Source: an uncultured Methylopila sp.
GTDB taxonomy: Bacteria > Pseudomonadota > Alphaproteobacteria > Rhizobiales > Methylopilaceae
Reading direction: 5' to 3'
DNA length: 64,000 nucleotides
Assembly (NCBI GenBank): GCA_902168115.1
Contig: CABHPB010000066.1
Location: forward strand, 60,391-124,390
The translations under genes were made by a program, and so were the position numbers. The notes beneath the pieces were generated by a model. The model had not been told where the DNA came from and did no database searches. It was given only the letters and a program-made list of their open reading frames with translations. Of this stretch, positions 56,234 to 64,000 are shown one piece after another (the first letter of the stretch is position 1; every line of letters begins with the position of its first letter).

Positions 56234-56251
56234 ACTTACTAGTTAGTAAGT
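56234..56251. promoter_or_regulatory. Perfect operator palindrome between CMD and TetR genes
   Basis: ACTTACTA-GT-TAGTAAGT is an exact inverted repeat with 8-bp arms and a 2-bp centre in an AT-rich patch of an otherwise GC-rich region. It lies 26 bp upstream of the CMD start and 69 bp from the TetR start, the expected site for the divergent TetR repressor. TnAGTAAGT-type sites are common for TetR proteins of this class. Confidence 0.8.
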
Positions 56252-56319
56252 CCGCAGGATCGTCAAGCCCGGCCCGGCCCCGCCGTTGACGGAAGCGGCC
56301 TGCGACGGATACTCGGCTG

Positions 56320-56886
56320 ATGGTGATGGAAACGCGCGAACGCCTGCTTTTCGAGGCCGAACGGCTTGTGCGGACGCTCGGTTATGCGGGCTTCAGCTAT
56401 GCCGATCTCGCCGGCAGGGTCGGCCTCACCAAGGCCGCCATCCACCATCATTTCCCGTCAAAGGGAGCGCTCGGGCTCGCGCTCGTCGCCGCCTACGACC
56501 GGCGCTATGCGGAGGCGATGCAGGCGATCCTCGAGCGCGAGGCGTCGGGGCCTGCACGGATCGCGGCCTATGCCGAGCTTTATCTGAAGGGGCTGGAGGA
56601 CGATCTCGGCTGCCTGTGCGCCGCGCTCGCGATCGAGGTCGCGGCGCTGCCGCCGACGTTCCGGGCGGCGCTGGCGGCGTTCTTCGGCAAGCATGTCGAA
56701 TGGCTCGCCGGCGTCATCGCAGAGGGTCAGGCGGACGGCTCGATCCGCGCCGGGCTCGATCCCCGGGCGGAGGCCAGCCAGATCGTGTCCACGCTCGAAG
56801 GCGCGCTCCTGATGGGGCGCGTCTTCGGGCGGCAGGACGATTTCAGGGGCGCGCTGGCCGCACTCGACGCCAGCCTGCGCCCCTGA
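56320..56886 (+). CDS. TetR/AcrR family regulator
   Basis: The 188 residues have an N-terminal HTH (FSYADLAGRVGLTKAAIHHHFPSKGAL) and a C-terminal domain typical of the TetR_C subgroup with LGCLCAALAIEVAALPP. It probably binds the ACTTACTA-type palindrome at 56234 and regulates itself and the divergent CMD/AhpD-like gene, perhaps in response to oxidants or electrophiles. Confidence 0.92.
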   Translation: MVMETRERLLFEAERLVRTLGYAGFSYADLAGRVGLTKAAIHHHFPSKGALGLALVAAYDRRYAEAMQAILEREASGPARIAAYAELYLKGLEDDLGCLCAALAIEVAALPPTFRAALAAFFGKHVEWLAGVIAEGQADGSIRAGLDPRAEASQIVSTLEGALLMGRVFGRQDDFRGALAALDASLRP

Positions 56887-56898
56887 AACGCTTGGATC

Positions 56899-57447
56899 TC
56901 AGACCTTACCGTCGAGACCCATCTGGTAGTATTTGTGGGTGATCTTGTCCTGATTCTCGAGCAGCCAGTCGATCGAGGGCTCGGACGACATCGCCTTGCG
57001 GATCGCCTCCAGCATGCCCTTGCGGTGGATGTCGAACAGCACCTTGTGGTCGAGGTTCTCGATGTCGACGATCGTCGGCGCGAGCCAGACCGAGCAGATG
57101 ATGCCGAGGTCGTTGGCCTTGTCCTTCGGGATGTAGCCGGCCCGGACCGCGTCGAGCACGCCGTTGGCGATCGCGAACTGCACCGTGCCCATCAGGATGT
57201 TGGTGTAGCGCGGGTTGTCGACGGTGACCTTGGAGACGCACAGCGTCACCGGCCGCACCATGACGTCGGTGTTGAGCAACGCGAAGACGCGCGTGTGGCC
57301 CGCGACCTGGTCGCCCGTGAGGGTCGCGAGCGCGGTCCCGACCGGCCCGTCGAGCTCGCCGATGACGACTTCCGGCTCGGCGGCGGTGCCGGGAGGGCCG
57401 CCGGCGACGAGCGCCTCGCCGGCGCGCAGCACGATGCGGTTGGACAT
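56899..57447 (-). CDS. Formaldehyde-activating enzyme (Fae)-like protein
   Basis: Fae condenses formaldehyde with tetrahydromethanopterin in methylotrophs. This 182-residue relative keeps the family framework: GEALV near the start, GHTRVFALLN, the PVTLCVSKVTVDNPRYTNILMG segment and A-NGVLDAVRAGYIPKDKANDLGIICSVWL. The His that is catalytic in canonical Fae (in EVAHIDL) aligns with Glu24 here (AAEPEVV), with a two-residue insertion before it. It therefore looks like a Fae2/Fae3-type paralogue rather than a proven Fae. AGGAG precedes the ATG. Confidence 0.82.
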   Translation of the reverse strand: MSNRIVLRAGEALVAGGPPGTAAEPEVVIGELDGPVGTALATLTGDQVAGHTRVFALLNTDVMVRPVTLCVSKVTVDNPRYTNILMGTVQFAIANGVLDAVRAGYIPKDKANDLGIICSVWLAPTIVDIENLDHKVLFDIHRKGMLEAIRKAMSSEPSIDWLLENQDKITHKYYQMGLDGKV

Positions 57448-57519
57448 GGAATGCTCCTGCAGGATGCGATCGCTGGGGGGAAGCGATCTATGACGGGCGT
57501 TTGGTCCGGCGACTTGTCG

Positions 57520-58401
57520 TCACCAGACCAGTTTTGGCATGACGGCGACAGGCTCGTAGCCGTTCTCGGCGAACAGCGCGGCGAGCTTGTCGGGATCGGG
57601 CGATCCGCGGCCGAGCTCGTCGCCATGGATGCCGTCGGCGACGAACACGCAGTCGATCCCCGCGGCGGTCGCGCCGGCGAGGTCGGTGCGCACGGCGTCG
57701 CCGATCGCGATGACGCGGCTGCGCTCGACCTCGCGGCCGGCGATCTCCTGCGCAAGCCGGATCGCGGCGTCGTAGATCGGCGGGTACGGCTTGCCGGCCC
57801 ACAGCGTCTCGCCGCCGGCCCTTTCATAGAGGTCGGCGATCGCGCCTGCGCACCAGATGGTCTGGTCGCCGACCTGGACGACGAGATCGGGATTGGCGCA
57901 GACGAGCGGCATGTCGAGGCTCTTCAGCTCGGCCAGGCGTTCGGAATAGTCCTCCGGCGTCTCGTCGTACTCGTTGACGAGACCGGTGACGACGGCGATC
58001 TCGGCTTCGCCAGGCCCGACCCTCTCGATCCTCTCCTCGCCGAGCAGCGGAAGGTCGCGGGAGGGGCCGATGTGGTGGACGCGCGTGACGCGGCGGTCGG
58101 CGAGCATGCGGAGGGCGACGTCGCCGGAGGTGACGATCCCGTCCCAGGCAGAACGGGGGACAGCCTTCTCGTCAAGGCTCTTCACCACCCATTCGGACGG
58201 GCGCGGGGCGTTCGACACCAGCACGACCGTGCCGCCGCCCGCCCGGAATCGGGTCAGCGCGTCGGCCGCCTCGACATGGGCGCTGAGACCGTTGTGAAGC
58301 ACGCCCCAGACGTCGCAGAGCGCGACGTCGTAATTCGGCGCGAGCGGTTCGAAGCCTGCGAAGGCCGGCGCCTCGCCGTCCGGTGAAGGATCTCTCTGCA
58401 T
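57520..58401 (-). CDS. HAD superfamily class IIA phosphatase (NagD-like, TIGR01459 type)
   Basis: The 293 residues contain the HAD nucleophile motif in CDVWGVLHNG, motif II in VLVSNAPRPSEWV, and the C-terminal GKPYPPIYDAA and IGDAVRTDLAGATAAGID blocks. The class IIA cap lies between them. Substrate likely a sugar or nucleotide phosphate; not determinable here. Confidence 0.9.
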   Translation of the reverse strand: MQRDPSPDGEAPAFAGFEPLAPNYDVALCDVWGVLHNGLSAHVEAADALTRFRAGGGTVVLVSNAPRPSEWVVKSLDEKAVPRSAWDGIVTSGDVALRMLADRRVTRVHHIGPSRDLPLLGEERIERVGPGEAEIAVVTGLVNEYDETPEDYSERLAELKSLDMPLVCANPDLVVQVGDQTIWCAGAIADLYERAGGETLWAGKPYPPIYDAAIRLAQEIAGREVERSRVIAIGDAVRTDLAGATAAGIDCVFVADGIHGDELGRGSPDPDKLAALFAENGYEPVAVMPKLVW

Positions 58402-58456
58402 GGCGCATCGGCTAAGCGGGCGGGCGCCTCGCCGTCAAGCAGCCGGGACGTCGCGG

Positions 58457-59845
58457 TCAGCGCGCGCCGATCGAGCGCGGGACCAGCCGGGTCGCGGCGG
58501 CGGGCCGCGCGGAGGGCGCCTCGTCGGGCGCGGCGGGGCGCACCGGACGCGGCACGCCGAACAGAGCCCCCTGCGACAGCTGGACGTCCATGTCGAGCAG
58601 TTCGGGCACGGTCCGCTCCTCCTCGACATGGGTCGCGACGAGCTCGATGTCGTAGCGCGACAGCAGGCTCGCGAGGTCGGCCGGATGGATCGCAGCCCCG
58701 CGGGCGGTCTCGGGGTCGAGCAGGCGCTCCGCCGCGACCTTGACGAAGCGCACGCCGCGGCGGGAGAGCTCGCGCGGGTCAAGACGCAGGTCCTCGACAG
58801 CGTCCATCGAGAAGCGCAGGCCCTGTCCGCGCAGCCGGTCGAGCAGCGCGGCGCCCTCCCCTGCGAGGCGGCCGAACGCGGACTGCGGCAGTTCGAGCAC
58901 GACGTTGCGCGCGATGTCGGGGCGCCCCTCCAGCTGGGCGGCGATCCCGGCGCGGCCCTCCGGGGCCGCGAGCGTCTCGATCGCGATGTTGAGGAACACC
59001 GCTCCGGCGCCCTTGGCGGAGAGACGCTGCGCGACGGGCGCGCAGGCCTGCAGCATCAGGCGGTCGATCTCGGCGATGCGGCCGCGCGCGGCGGCGATCT
59101 CCCTGAAATCGGCGGCGGCGAGGACGCCGGTCGGCTCGACGATCCGCGCCAGCGCCTCGTAATGGGCGACCCGCCGCCCGGGAAGCGTCACGATCGGCTG
59201 GAGATGCGGCTCGATCCGGCCTGAGGCGAGCGCCCTGTCGAGCCGCGTGGCGACGTCGTCCGTCGGCACGGGCCCGGCGGTCGACAGCGCATCGACAGGG
59301 TCGAAGGCTTCCGGCGCCGCCTGCACCCGCGGCGCGACGAGCGGCGCAGGCGAGGCGGCGGGAGGCTCCGGAGGCAGCCGGGACGCGACAGTCGGCGGCG
59401 CGACCGTCACCGCGGACGCCGGGGGCGCGGCCTGCGCGGCGGCGGCGGATTTCAGCCTGCCGATCTCGACGTCCTGCGCGGCGAGCTCCTTGGCGATGGT
59501 GTTCACGAGGCCGCCGAGGGCGGCGATCTCCTCCACCATCGGCTTGGTCGCGGCGCGCGCACGTTCGCTGGCCGCACCGTCGAGCGTCGAGATCCGCGCC
59601 TCGAGCGTCTCGATCCGGCTCTGCAGCTGGGTGACCACGCGGTCGAGGTCTTCGAGGCGCCCGCCGTCCTGGGGCGCCGCCCGGGTGAAGGCGAGCTGGA
59701 TGACCGCCATGGCGACGAGCGCGCCGAAGGCCGCGAGCAGCGCCTGGGCGAGGGAGAGACCGAAGCCGAAACTTGCGATCACGGCGACGCAGCCCGCCGT
59801 CACCGCCATGGCGGCGGCGACGAAGATCGCGGCGGGCTTCGACAT
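58457..59845 (-). CDS. Membrane-anchored EAL domain protein, probably catalytically degenerate
   Basis: Two N-terminal hydrophobic helices (about 5-25 and 30-53) and a coiled coil (65-130) precede a Pro/Ala linker and an EAL domain (about 215-450). YEALAR is kept, but the segment matching DDFGTG reads DAVEDLRLD and the VKID lysine-aspartate region reads VKVAAE, so cyclic-di-GMP hydrolysis is doubtful. It may be a c-di-GMP or protein-binding sensor. Start taken at ATG 59845. Divergent from the sigma-54 activator. Confidence 0.85.
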   Translation of the reverse strand: MSKPAAIFVAAAMAVTAGCVAVIASFGFGLSLAQALLAAFGALVAMAVIQLAFTRAAPQDGGRLEDLDRVVTQLQSRIETLEARISTLDGAASERARAATKPMVEEIAALGGLVNTIAKELAAQDVEIGRLKSAAAAQAAPPASAVTVAPPTVASRLPPEPPAASPAPLVAPRVQAAPEAFDPVDALSTAGPVPTDDVATRLDRALASGRIEPHLQPIVTLPGRRVAHYEALARIVEPTGVLAAADFREIAAARGRIAEIDRLMLQACAPVAQRLSAKGAGAVFLNIAIETLAAPEGRAGIAAQLEGRPDIARNVVLELPQSAFGRLAGEGAALLDRLRGQGLRFSMDAVEDLRLDPRELSRRGVRFVKVAAERLLDPETARGAAIHPADLASLLSRYDIELVATHVEEERTVPELLDMDVQLSQGALFGVPRPVRPAAPDEAPSARPAAATRLVPRSIGAR

Positions 59846-60034
59846 CAAACGTGCGTCCAGTATCGCGTTAAAAGCGCAGAGGATCATCCCTGATTCGCCA
59901 GCGTGCGCCTATTCTCCGAGGCCGTTCCGGCGGTTCCCGCACACCTTTCATTTACCCTGTTGAGCGACTTTCGATCCGCGCGACGGCCGCCAGGGCCTTC
60001 GACGTCGCATCGATCCGCCGGGGACAGCTTGCCC

Positions 60035-61435
60035 ATGCCGCAACCGCTCACGACGGACGCTCACGGCCTGTCGCCGCGCGCCCGGACGCGGGTCCTGCTG
60101 GTCGAGACCGACGCCGCGTCCGCGCGCGTCGCGACCTGCGCGATCGCGACGGCCGGCGGCGAGGTCGTGGCGACGCTGGCGCCGGGAGCGGTCGACGCCG
60201 CGCCGCACGACGTGGCGGTCGCAATCGTGGACCTGCCCGGCAAGGACGCGCTCTCGGTCGTCGAGCGGCTGGTCGAGAAGGGCGTCGCCGTGGTCGCGAC
60301 CAGCGGCGCCGGCTCCGTCGCGCTCGCCGTCGAGGCGATGCGCCGCGGCGCCGTCGACTTCATCCTGAAGCCCTATACGCCCGACGCCCTCTCGCGCCGC
60401 CTCGTCCCGCGTTTCGCCGAGGCCGACGCCGTCCGGGAGAAGCCGGCGCCTGCAACGCCTGCGCCGGCGGCCTCCGGCGCGGATTTCGCGGCCTTCGTCG
60501 GAACCTCGCCAGCGATGCGCAGGGTCTATGCGGAGATCGAGCGCATCGCGCCGTCCCGCGCGCCGGTCTTCGTCACCGGCGAGAGCGGCTCGGGCAAGGA
60601 GCTCTGCGCCGAGGCGATCCACGCGCGCTCCGGCCGCGCCTCAAAACCCTTCGTCGCGCTGAACTGCGGCGCGATCCCGCGCGAGCTGATGGAGTCCGAG
60701 GTCTTCGGCCATGTCCGCGGCGCCTTCACCGGCGCCACGGAGGACCGCGCCGGCGCCGTCGAGGCGGCGCAGGGCGGCACGCTGTTCTTGGACGAGATCG
60801 GCGAGATGGAGCTCGCCCTGCAGGCCAAGCTGCTGCGCGTGCTGCAGACCGGCGAGTTCCGCCGCGTCGGCGAGGTCAGGGCGCGCCAGTCCGACGTGCG
60901 CATCGTCTGCGCCACCCATCGCGATCCGCAGGCCGAGGTCGCCGCGGGGCGGTTCCGGCAGGATCTCTTCTACCGGCTGCACGTGCTGCCGCTCGCCCTC
61001 CCGCCGCTGCGCGAGCGCGGTTCCGACGTCGCGGCGCTGGCCGAGACGTTCCTTGCGCGTTTCTCGGCGGAGGAAGGCCGCGGCTTCCGGCGCATCGCGC
61101 CGGCGGCGATGGATCTGCTCGTAGCCCATGACTGGCCCGGCAACGTCCGCGAGCTCCAGAACGTCCTGCGTCGCGCCGTGGTGCTGGGCGACGGCGCCGA
61201 GCTGACGCCCGACATGCTGCCGGCCGAGATTACGCTGCGACGCCCGGCGGCAGGCTTTGCGCCCCTCTGCGAGACCGACGGGATCGAGCCGTTCTGGATC
61301 ACCGAGCGCCGCGTGATCGAGCGCGCGGTCGCGGCCTTCGGCGGCAACACGGCCCGCGCCGCCGCCGCGCTCGAGATCAGCCCCTCGACGATCTACCGCA
61401 AGCGCGAGCGCTGGGCGGAGGCCGCGAAGGCCTGA
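60035..61435 (+). CDS. Sigma-54-dependent transcriptional activator, NtrC-type
   Basis: The 466 residues comprise a receiver-like domain (18-125, Asp66 in AIVDLPG, Lys112 in FILKPY), an AAA+ domain (about 150-390) with Walker A GESGSGKE (182-189) and the sigma-54 contact GAFTGA (229-234), and a Fis-type HTH (NTARAAAALEISPSTIYRKRERW). The ATG at 60035 with GGGGAC upstream was preferred over an upstream ATG at 59903. The receiver lacks parts of the acidic pocket, so phosphorylation is uncertain. No cognate kinase is adjacent. Confidence 0.9.
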   Translation: MPQPLTTDAHGLSPRARTRVLLVETDAASARVATCAIATAGGEVVATLAPGAVDAAPHDVAVAIVDLPGKDALSVVERLVEKGVAVVATSGAGSVALAVEAMRRGAVDFILKPYTPDALSRRLVPRFAEADAVREKPAPATPAPAASGADFAAFVGTSPAMRRVYAEIERIAPSRAPVFVTGESGSGKELCAEAIHARSGRASKPFVALNCGAIPRELMESEVFGHVRGAFTGATEDRAGAVEAAQGGTLFLDEIGEMELALQAKLLRVLQTGEFRRVGEVRARQSDVRIVCATHRDPQAEVAAGRFRQDLFYRLHVLPLALPPLRERGSDVAALAETFLARFSAEEGRGFRRIAPAAMDLLVAHDWPGNVRELQNVLRRAVVLGDGAELTPDMLPAEITLRRPAAGFAPLCETDGIEPFWITERRVIERAVAAFGGNTARAAAALEISPSTIYRKRERWAEAAKA

Positions 61436-61444
61436 GCCCGGTCC

Positions 61445-63595
61445 TCAGACGACGATGAAATCGTCGGCGTCGATCGCGGCCTTGTTGTCGAGAATGGCGA
61501 ACAGCGAGTGCGCGCCGGCGCCCGACCCGTCAGCGTCGTAGAACAGCCGGCCGGTGGCGCGGTCGTAGATGATGCGGTCGCTTGCGTCGGCGGCGCCGAG
61601 CGACAGGTCCTTGAAGGCCGACGGCGCGAGCTCCCCGATGTTGATGCGCGGGAAGAAGCGCGACGCCAGCTCGATCACGTCCGCGCCGACGGCGAAGTCG
61701 ACGACGTGGTCGGCGTTGGCGGCCCCCGGCGCGGCGGTGAAGCGGAAGACGTCCTCGCCGCCGCCGCCGAACAGCCTGTCGTTCCCGCTCGCGCCGTCGA
61801 GCCTGTTGTCGGAATGGTTGCCCGTGATCCGGTTCGCGAGCCCGTTGCCGGTGGCGTCGATCGCTCCCCCGCCGATCAGCGACAGGTGGTCTGCATAGCT
61901 GCCGGCGAGGCTGAAGCTGACCGTGCTGATGACCCGATCGACGCCGCCGCCGGACGGGTCGATCACGACGTCCTCCGCGACATTTACATGGTAGGTGTCG
62001 TCGCCGCCGCGGCCGTACATCGTGTCGGCGCGCTGGCCGCCGTCGAGCACGTTCGCCGCGTCGTTGCCGGTCAGGACGTTCGCGAGAGCGTTGCCGGTCG
62101 CGTCGATCGCGGCGTCGCCGGTGAGCGTGAGGTTCTCGACGTAGCCGCCCGTCAGGCTGAACGAGACGGAGCTCTTGACGAGGTCGGTTCCGCCGCCGTT
62201 CGCCTCGACGACGACGTCGCCCGCGTCGTCGACGTTGAAGGTGTCGTCGCCGGCGCCGCCCTCCATGCTGTCGGCGCCGGCGCCGCCGTAGATGTTGTCG
62301 GCCCCTGCCCCGCCGCGGATGGTGTCGGCGCCCCCGCCGCCGGAGAGCAGGTCCGCGCCGCCGGCGCCCTCGATCTTGTCACGGAGCTCGTCGCCCACGA
62401 TCCGGTCGTCCGCGCCGTCGCCGACGGAGGTACGGACGTACGACAGGATGGAGGCTCTTATGTCCGGGTAGTCAGGAAGACCAGGATCGTCATAGGGGTA
62501 ACTATAGAAATCATAGGAGAATACGAAATCTCCGTTCGTAAGCGCTGCTACGAACGGCAACTCCGCTGCAGCTGCCCCACCACCGAAACCGGCAAGTTCC
62601 ATCGGGCCCTGAACGACATTTCCATTCTGATCGTACAAAGCTCCGTAAATGTCGTCGCTGCGGAATTGGTTCGGCGATGGATTTCCATCTATGTCAGGCT
62701 CGCCCGGCTCATAGCTAATTACCTGCCATGACACCATTATATAGCCGTTCGCCAAGACCGTGACGTCCGGGTAAGCTTCATCGAGACCCGACCCCACATC
62801 GAGATGGATGACAGACCCAGGCGTCTGATTGGCCGCATCGCCGTCGAACAGCCGAAGCGTGACGTCTTCGCCCCTCCCGTTGGTTCCCGCGTTTTCAAGC
62901 GCGACAGTGAAGCCGCCGTCGGCGAGGGCGGCGACAGAACCTATCTGTGCCTTCTGCTGGCCGCTGGCCAGCACGGCGTCGGCGACGCGTATGGTCCCGT
63001 CGGCGTTGAAGACCGTCGCACGCAGCGTAGCGCTTCCTGGCGTCCCTTGGTCGCTCCAGTAGGAGACCACGTAGCCTCCGTCGCTGAGCGCCGTCGCGTC
63101 GAAAATGCTCGTGTCGTCGAGACCTGTTCCAATCTGGATCGGCGATCCGACTTCGGTTCCCAAATCGTCGTAACGCTGCACGAACATCTCGTCTGACAAC
63201 ATTCGGTAAGCCGTGGCGAAGCCTTCGTCTTGCAACGCCGCCGACTTGCCGCCCCTGAGGCTCAACCCGCCCGGATCGCCGATCGGCTCGCCCGTTTCAG
63301 TGAACAGATAGCCACGCGATCCGGTGACGCCGCCTCCCGTGACAAGAACATTCCCATTGTCCAGCTGAATAAAATCGCTAAATCCATAAGATAAGTCTAG
63401 GCTTTCTGTTGTGGTGATTTCATCTCCATTACTGTCATAGAAGATAATTTTCGCACGATCTCCATACAATATCGCAAAGCCGCCGTTACTAAGACCAATT
63501 GTTTCCTCAATGTATTGCAATCCGTCGTCATTGACATCAGGTGGTATTATTTCGGTCTCTATTCTTTCCAGCGAATACGTCGTCGTCACAGCCAT
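61445..63595 (-). CDS. RTX (hemolysin-type calcium-binding) protein with seven propeller-like repeats
   Basis: A 716-residue predicted type I-secreted protein. The N-terminal half has about seven repeats of a pattern like LxxGGFxVxY (GGFAILY, GNVLVTG, EGFATAY, GGYVVSYW, GGFTVALE, GYIMVSW, GDFVFSYD). From about 408 come nonapeptide Ca2+ repeats (GGAGADNIYGGAGADSMEGG), two copies of a VSFSL-GGY-ENLTLTG-AAIDATGNALAN segment, more RTX units near 600 and a C-terminal secretion region ending DADDFIVV. AAGGAGG is 5 nt before ATG 63595. The 5' half is AT-richer than surrounding genes. No T1SS genes are nearby. Confidence 0.9.
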   Translation of the reverse strand: MAVTTTYSLERIETEIIPPDVNDDGLQYIEETIGLSNGGFAILYGDRAKIIFYDSNGDEITTTESLDLSYGFSDFIQLDNGNVLVTGGGVTGSRGYLFTETGEPIGDPGGLSLRGGKSAALQDEGFATAYRMLSDEMFVQRYDDLGTEVGSPIQIGTGLDDTSIFDATALSDGGYVVSYWSDQGTPGSATLRATVFNADGTIRVADAVLASGQQKAQIGSVAALADGGFTVALENAGTNGRGEDVTLRLFDGDAANQTPGSVIHLDVGSGLDEAYPDVTVLANGYIMVSWQVISYEPGEPDIDGNPSPNQFRSDDIYGALYDQNGNVVQGPMELAGFGGGAAAAELPFVAALTNGDFVFSYDFYSYPYDDPGLPDYPDIRASILSYVRTSVGDGADDRIVGDELRDKIEGAGGADLLSGGGGADTIRGGAGADNIYGGAGADSMEGGAGDDTFNVDDAGDVVVEANGGGTDLVKSSVSFSLTGGYVENLTLTGDAAIDATGNALANVLTGNDAANVLDGGQRADTMYGRGGDDTYHVNVAEDVVIDPSGGGVDRVISTVSFSLAGSYADHLSLIGGGAIDATGNGLANRITGNHSDNRLDGASGNDRLFGGGGEDVFRFTAAPGAANADHVVDFAVGADVIELASRFFPRINIGELAPSAFKDLSLGAADASDRIIYDRATGRLFYDADGSGAGAHSLFAILDNKAAIDADDFIVV

Positions 63596-64000
63596 CACGA
63601 CCTCCTTGCGACTGACACGCAGGATTTTCGACGCGTTCGGCGGGGGCCGACTTCAACCGATGCGGAGCAGGCCGCAGACTTCGCCGAGACCAGGATTCTT
63701 CCGGCGCTGGGGGCGGACGCCAGACATGCAGTCTGAAGACGCAGGCGAAAGTATCCGATAACTCGACACCCGAAATCATCACAAAGTCTGGGCGCCGCGT
63801 AAAGCAACTTGTGGATCAAGAACTTCGGGCGACGTCCGAGGCGTCGCGCCGGTTCACTTTTTTTTGGCGCGGGCAAGTCATCGCGGCCCACGGCAGTCGC
63901 GCAGCACGATAATACCTTATTGGATCAACCGCGCGCCGCTGCGCCACCCACCGCTTTCGCGGAGGGGCGGCGCCATCGCCCGGCGAACACGGCGCCCTCC
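63596..64000. other. Intergenic region upstream of the RTX gene
   Basis: This 405-bp stretch to the window end contains only short, unsupported open frames with no ribosome sites. Its middle part (about 63840-63930) is AT-richer, with a TTTTTTT run and AATACCTTATTGG, and is the probable promoter area for the RTX gene or for a gene beyond the window. No RNA gene was recognised. Confidence 0.5.

Noticed and set aside
63510..63891. Several short frames upstream of the RTX gene
   Set aside because: None has a ribosome site or recognisable sequence; they overlap each other in opposite directions.

Overview
The window is a high-GC (roughly 70%) chromosomal segment of a purple, anoxygenic phototrophic alphaproteobacterium. 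Gene content and neighbourhoods such as rluB-rsmD divergent from tadA, xseA near purD, the YnfA/IspE/TPR cluster and a formaldehyde-activating-enzyme relative fit the order Hyphomicrobiales (Rhizobiales), probably with a methylotroph-like background. The genus cannot be named from the sequence alone. Genes are dense, ATGA overlaps are common, and no rRNA, tRNA, IS element, phage or CRISPR array was seen.

Region 1 (1-22.8 kb) is a photosynthesis gene cluster. It runs hemA (5'-truncated by the window edge), bchI-bchD, dxs, a REP-like repeat, bchO-crtI-crtB with two tiny membrane-protein genes, crtD-crtC on the reverse strand, then crtE-crtF and bchC-bchX-bchY-bchZ-pufQ-pufB-pufA-pufL-pufM forward. 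A perfect TGT-N12-ACA palindrome of the PpsR/CrtJ type lies between crtD and crtE, and weaker related motifs precede dxs and bchC. Together these genes make aminolevulinate, isoprenoid precursor, bacteriochlorophyll a, spirilloxanthin/spheroidene-type carotenoids, LH1 and the reaction centre. The outstanding feature is the last gene: reaction-centre subunit M continues in frame through a Gly/Pro/Ala-rich linker into a complete class I cytochrome c domain. No pufC or pufX follows.

Region 2 (22.9-29.6 kb) is a probable catabolic module: a fused TRAP permease, a TAXI-type binding protein, a class III aminotransferase and an RpiR-type regulator on the reverse strand, divergent from a BKACE beta-keto acid cleavage enzyme.

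Region 3 (29.6-42.7 kb) is mixed: ynfA-ispE with a TPR protein carrying a LysM domain, a TetR/SDR pair, a YpfJ-type metalloprotease, an HD-GYP protein, an EF-G-like GTPase, a LuxR solo regulator and a gluconate permease/kinase pair.

Region 4 (42.9-64 kb) holds a Tat-exported HiPIP (another possible reaction-centre donor), mutL, rsmD-rluB, tadA, small membrane proteins, patatin and fluoroacetate-dehalogenase-like hydrolases with xseA, two tandem amicyanin-like cupredoxins (one with the copper Cys replaced by Asp), purD, a CMD/TetR pair with a perfect operator, a Fae-like protein, a HAD phosphatase, a degenerate EAL protein, a sigma-54 activator and a large RTX protein. The periplasmic redox proteins here (tethered cytochrome, HiPIP, two cupredoxins) suggest unusual wiring of electrons to the reaction centre.
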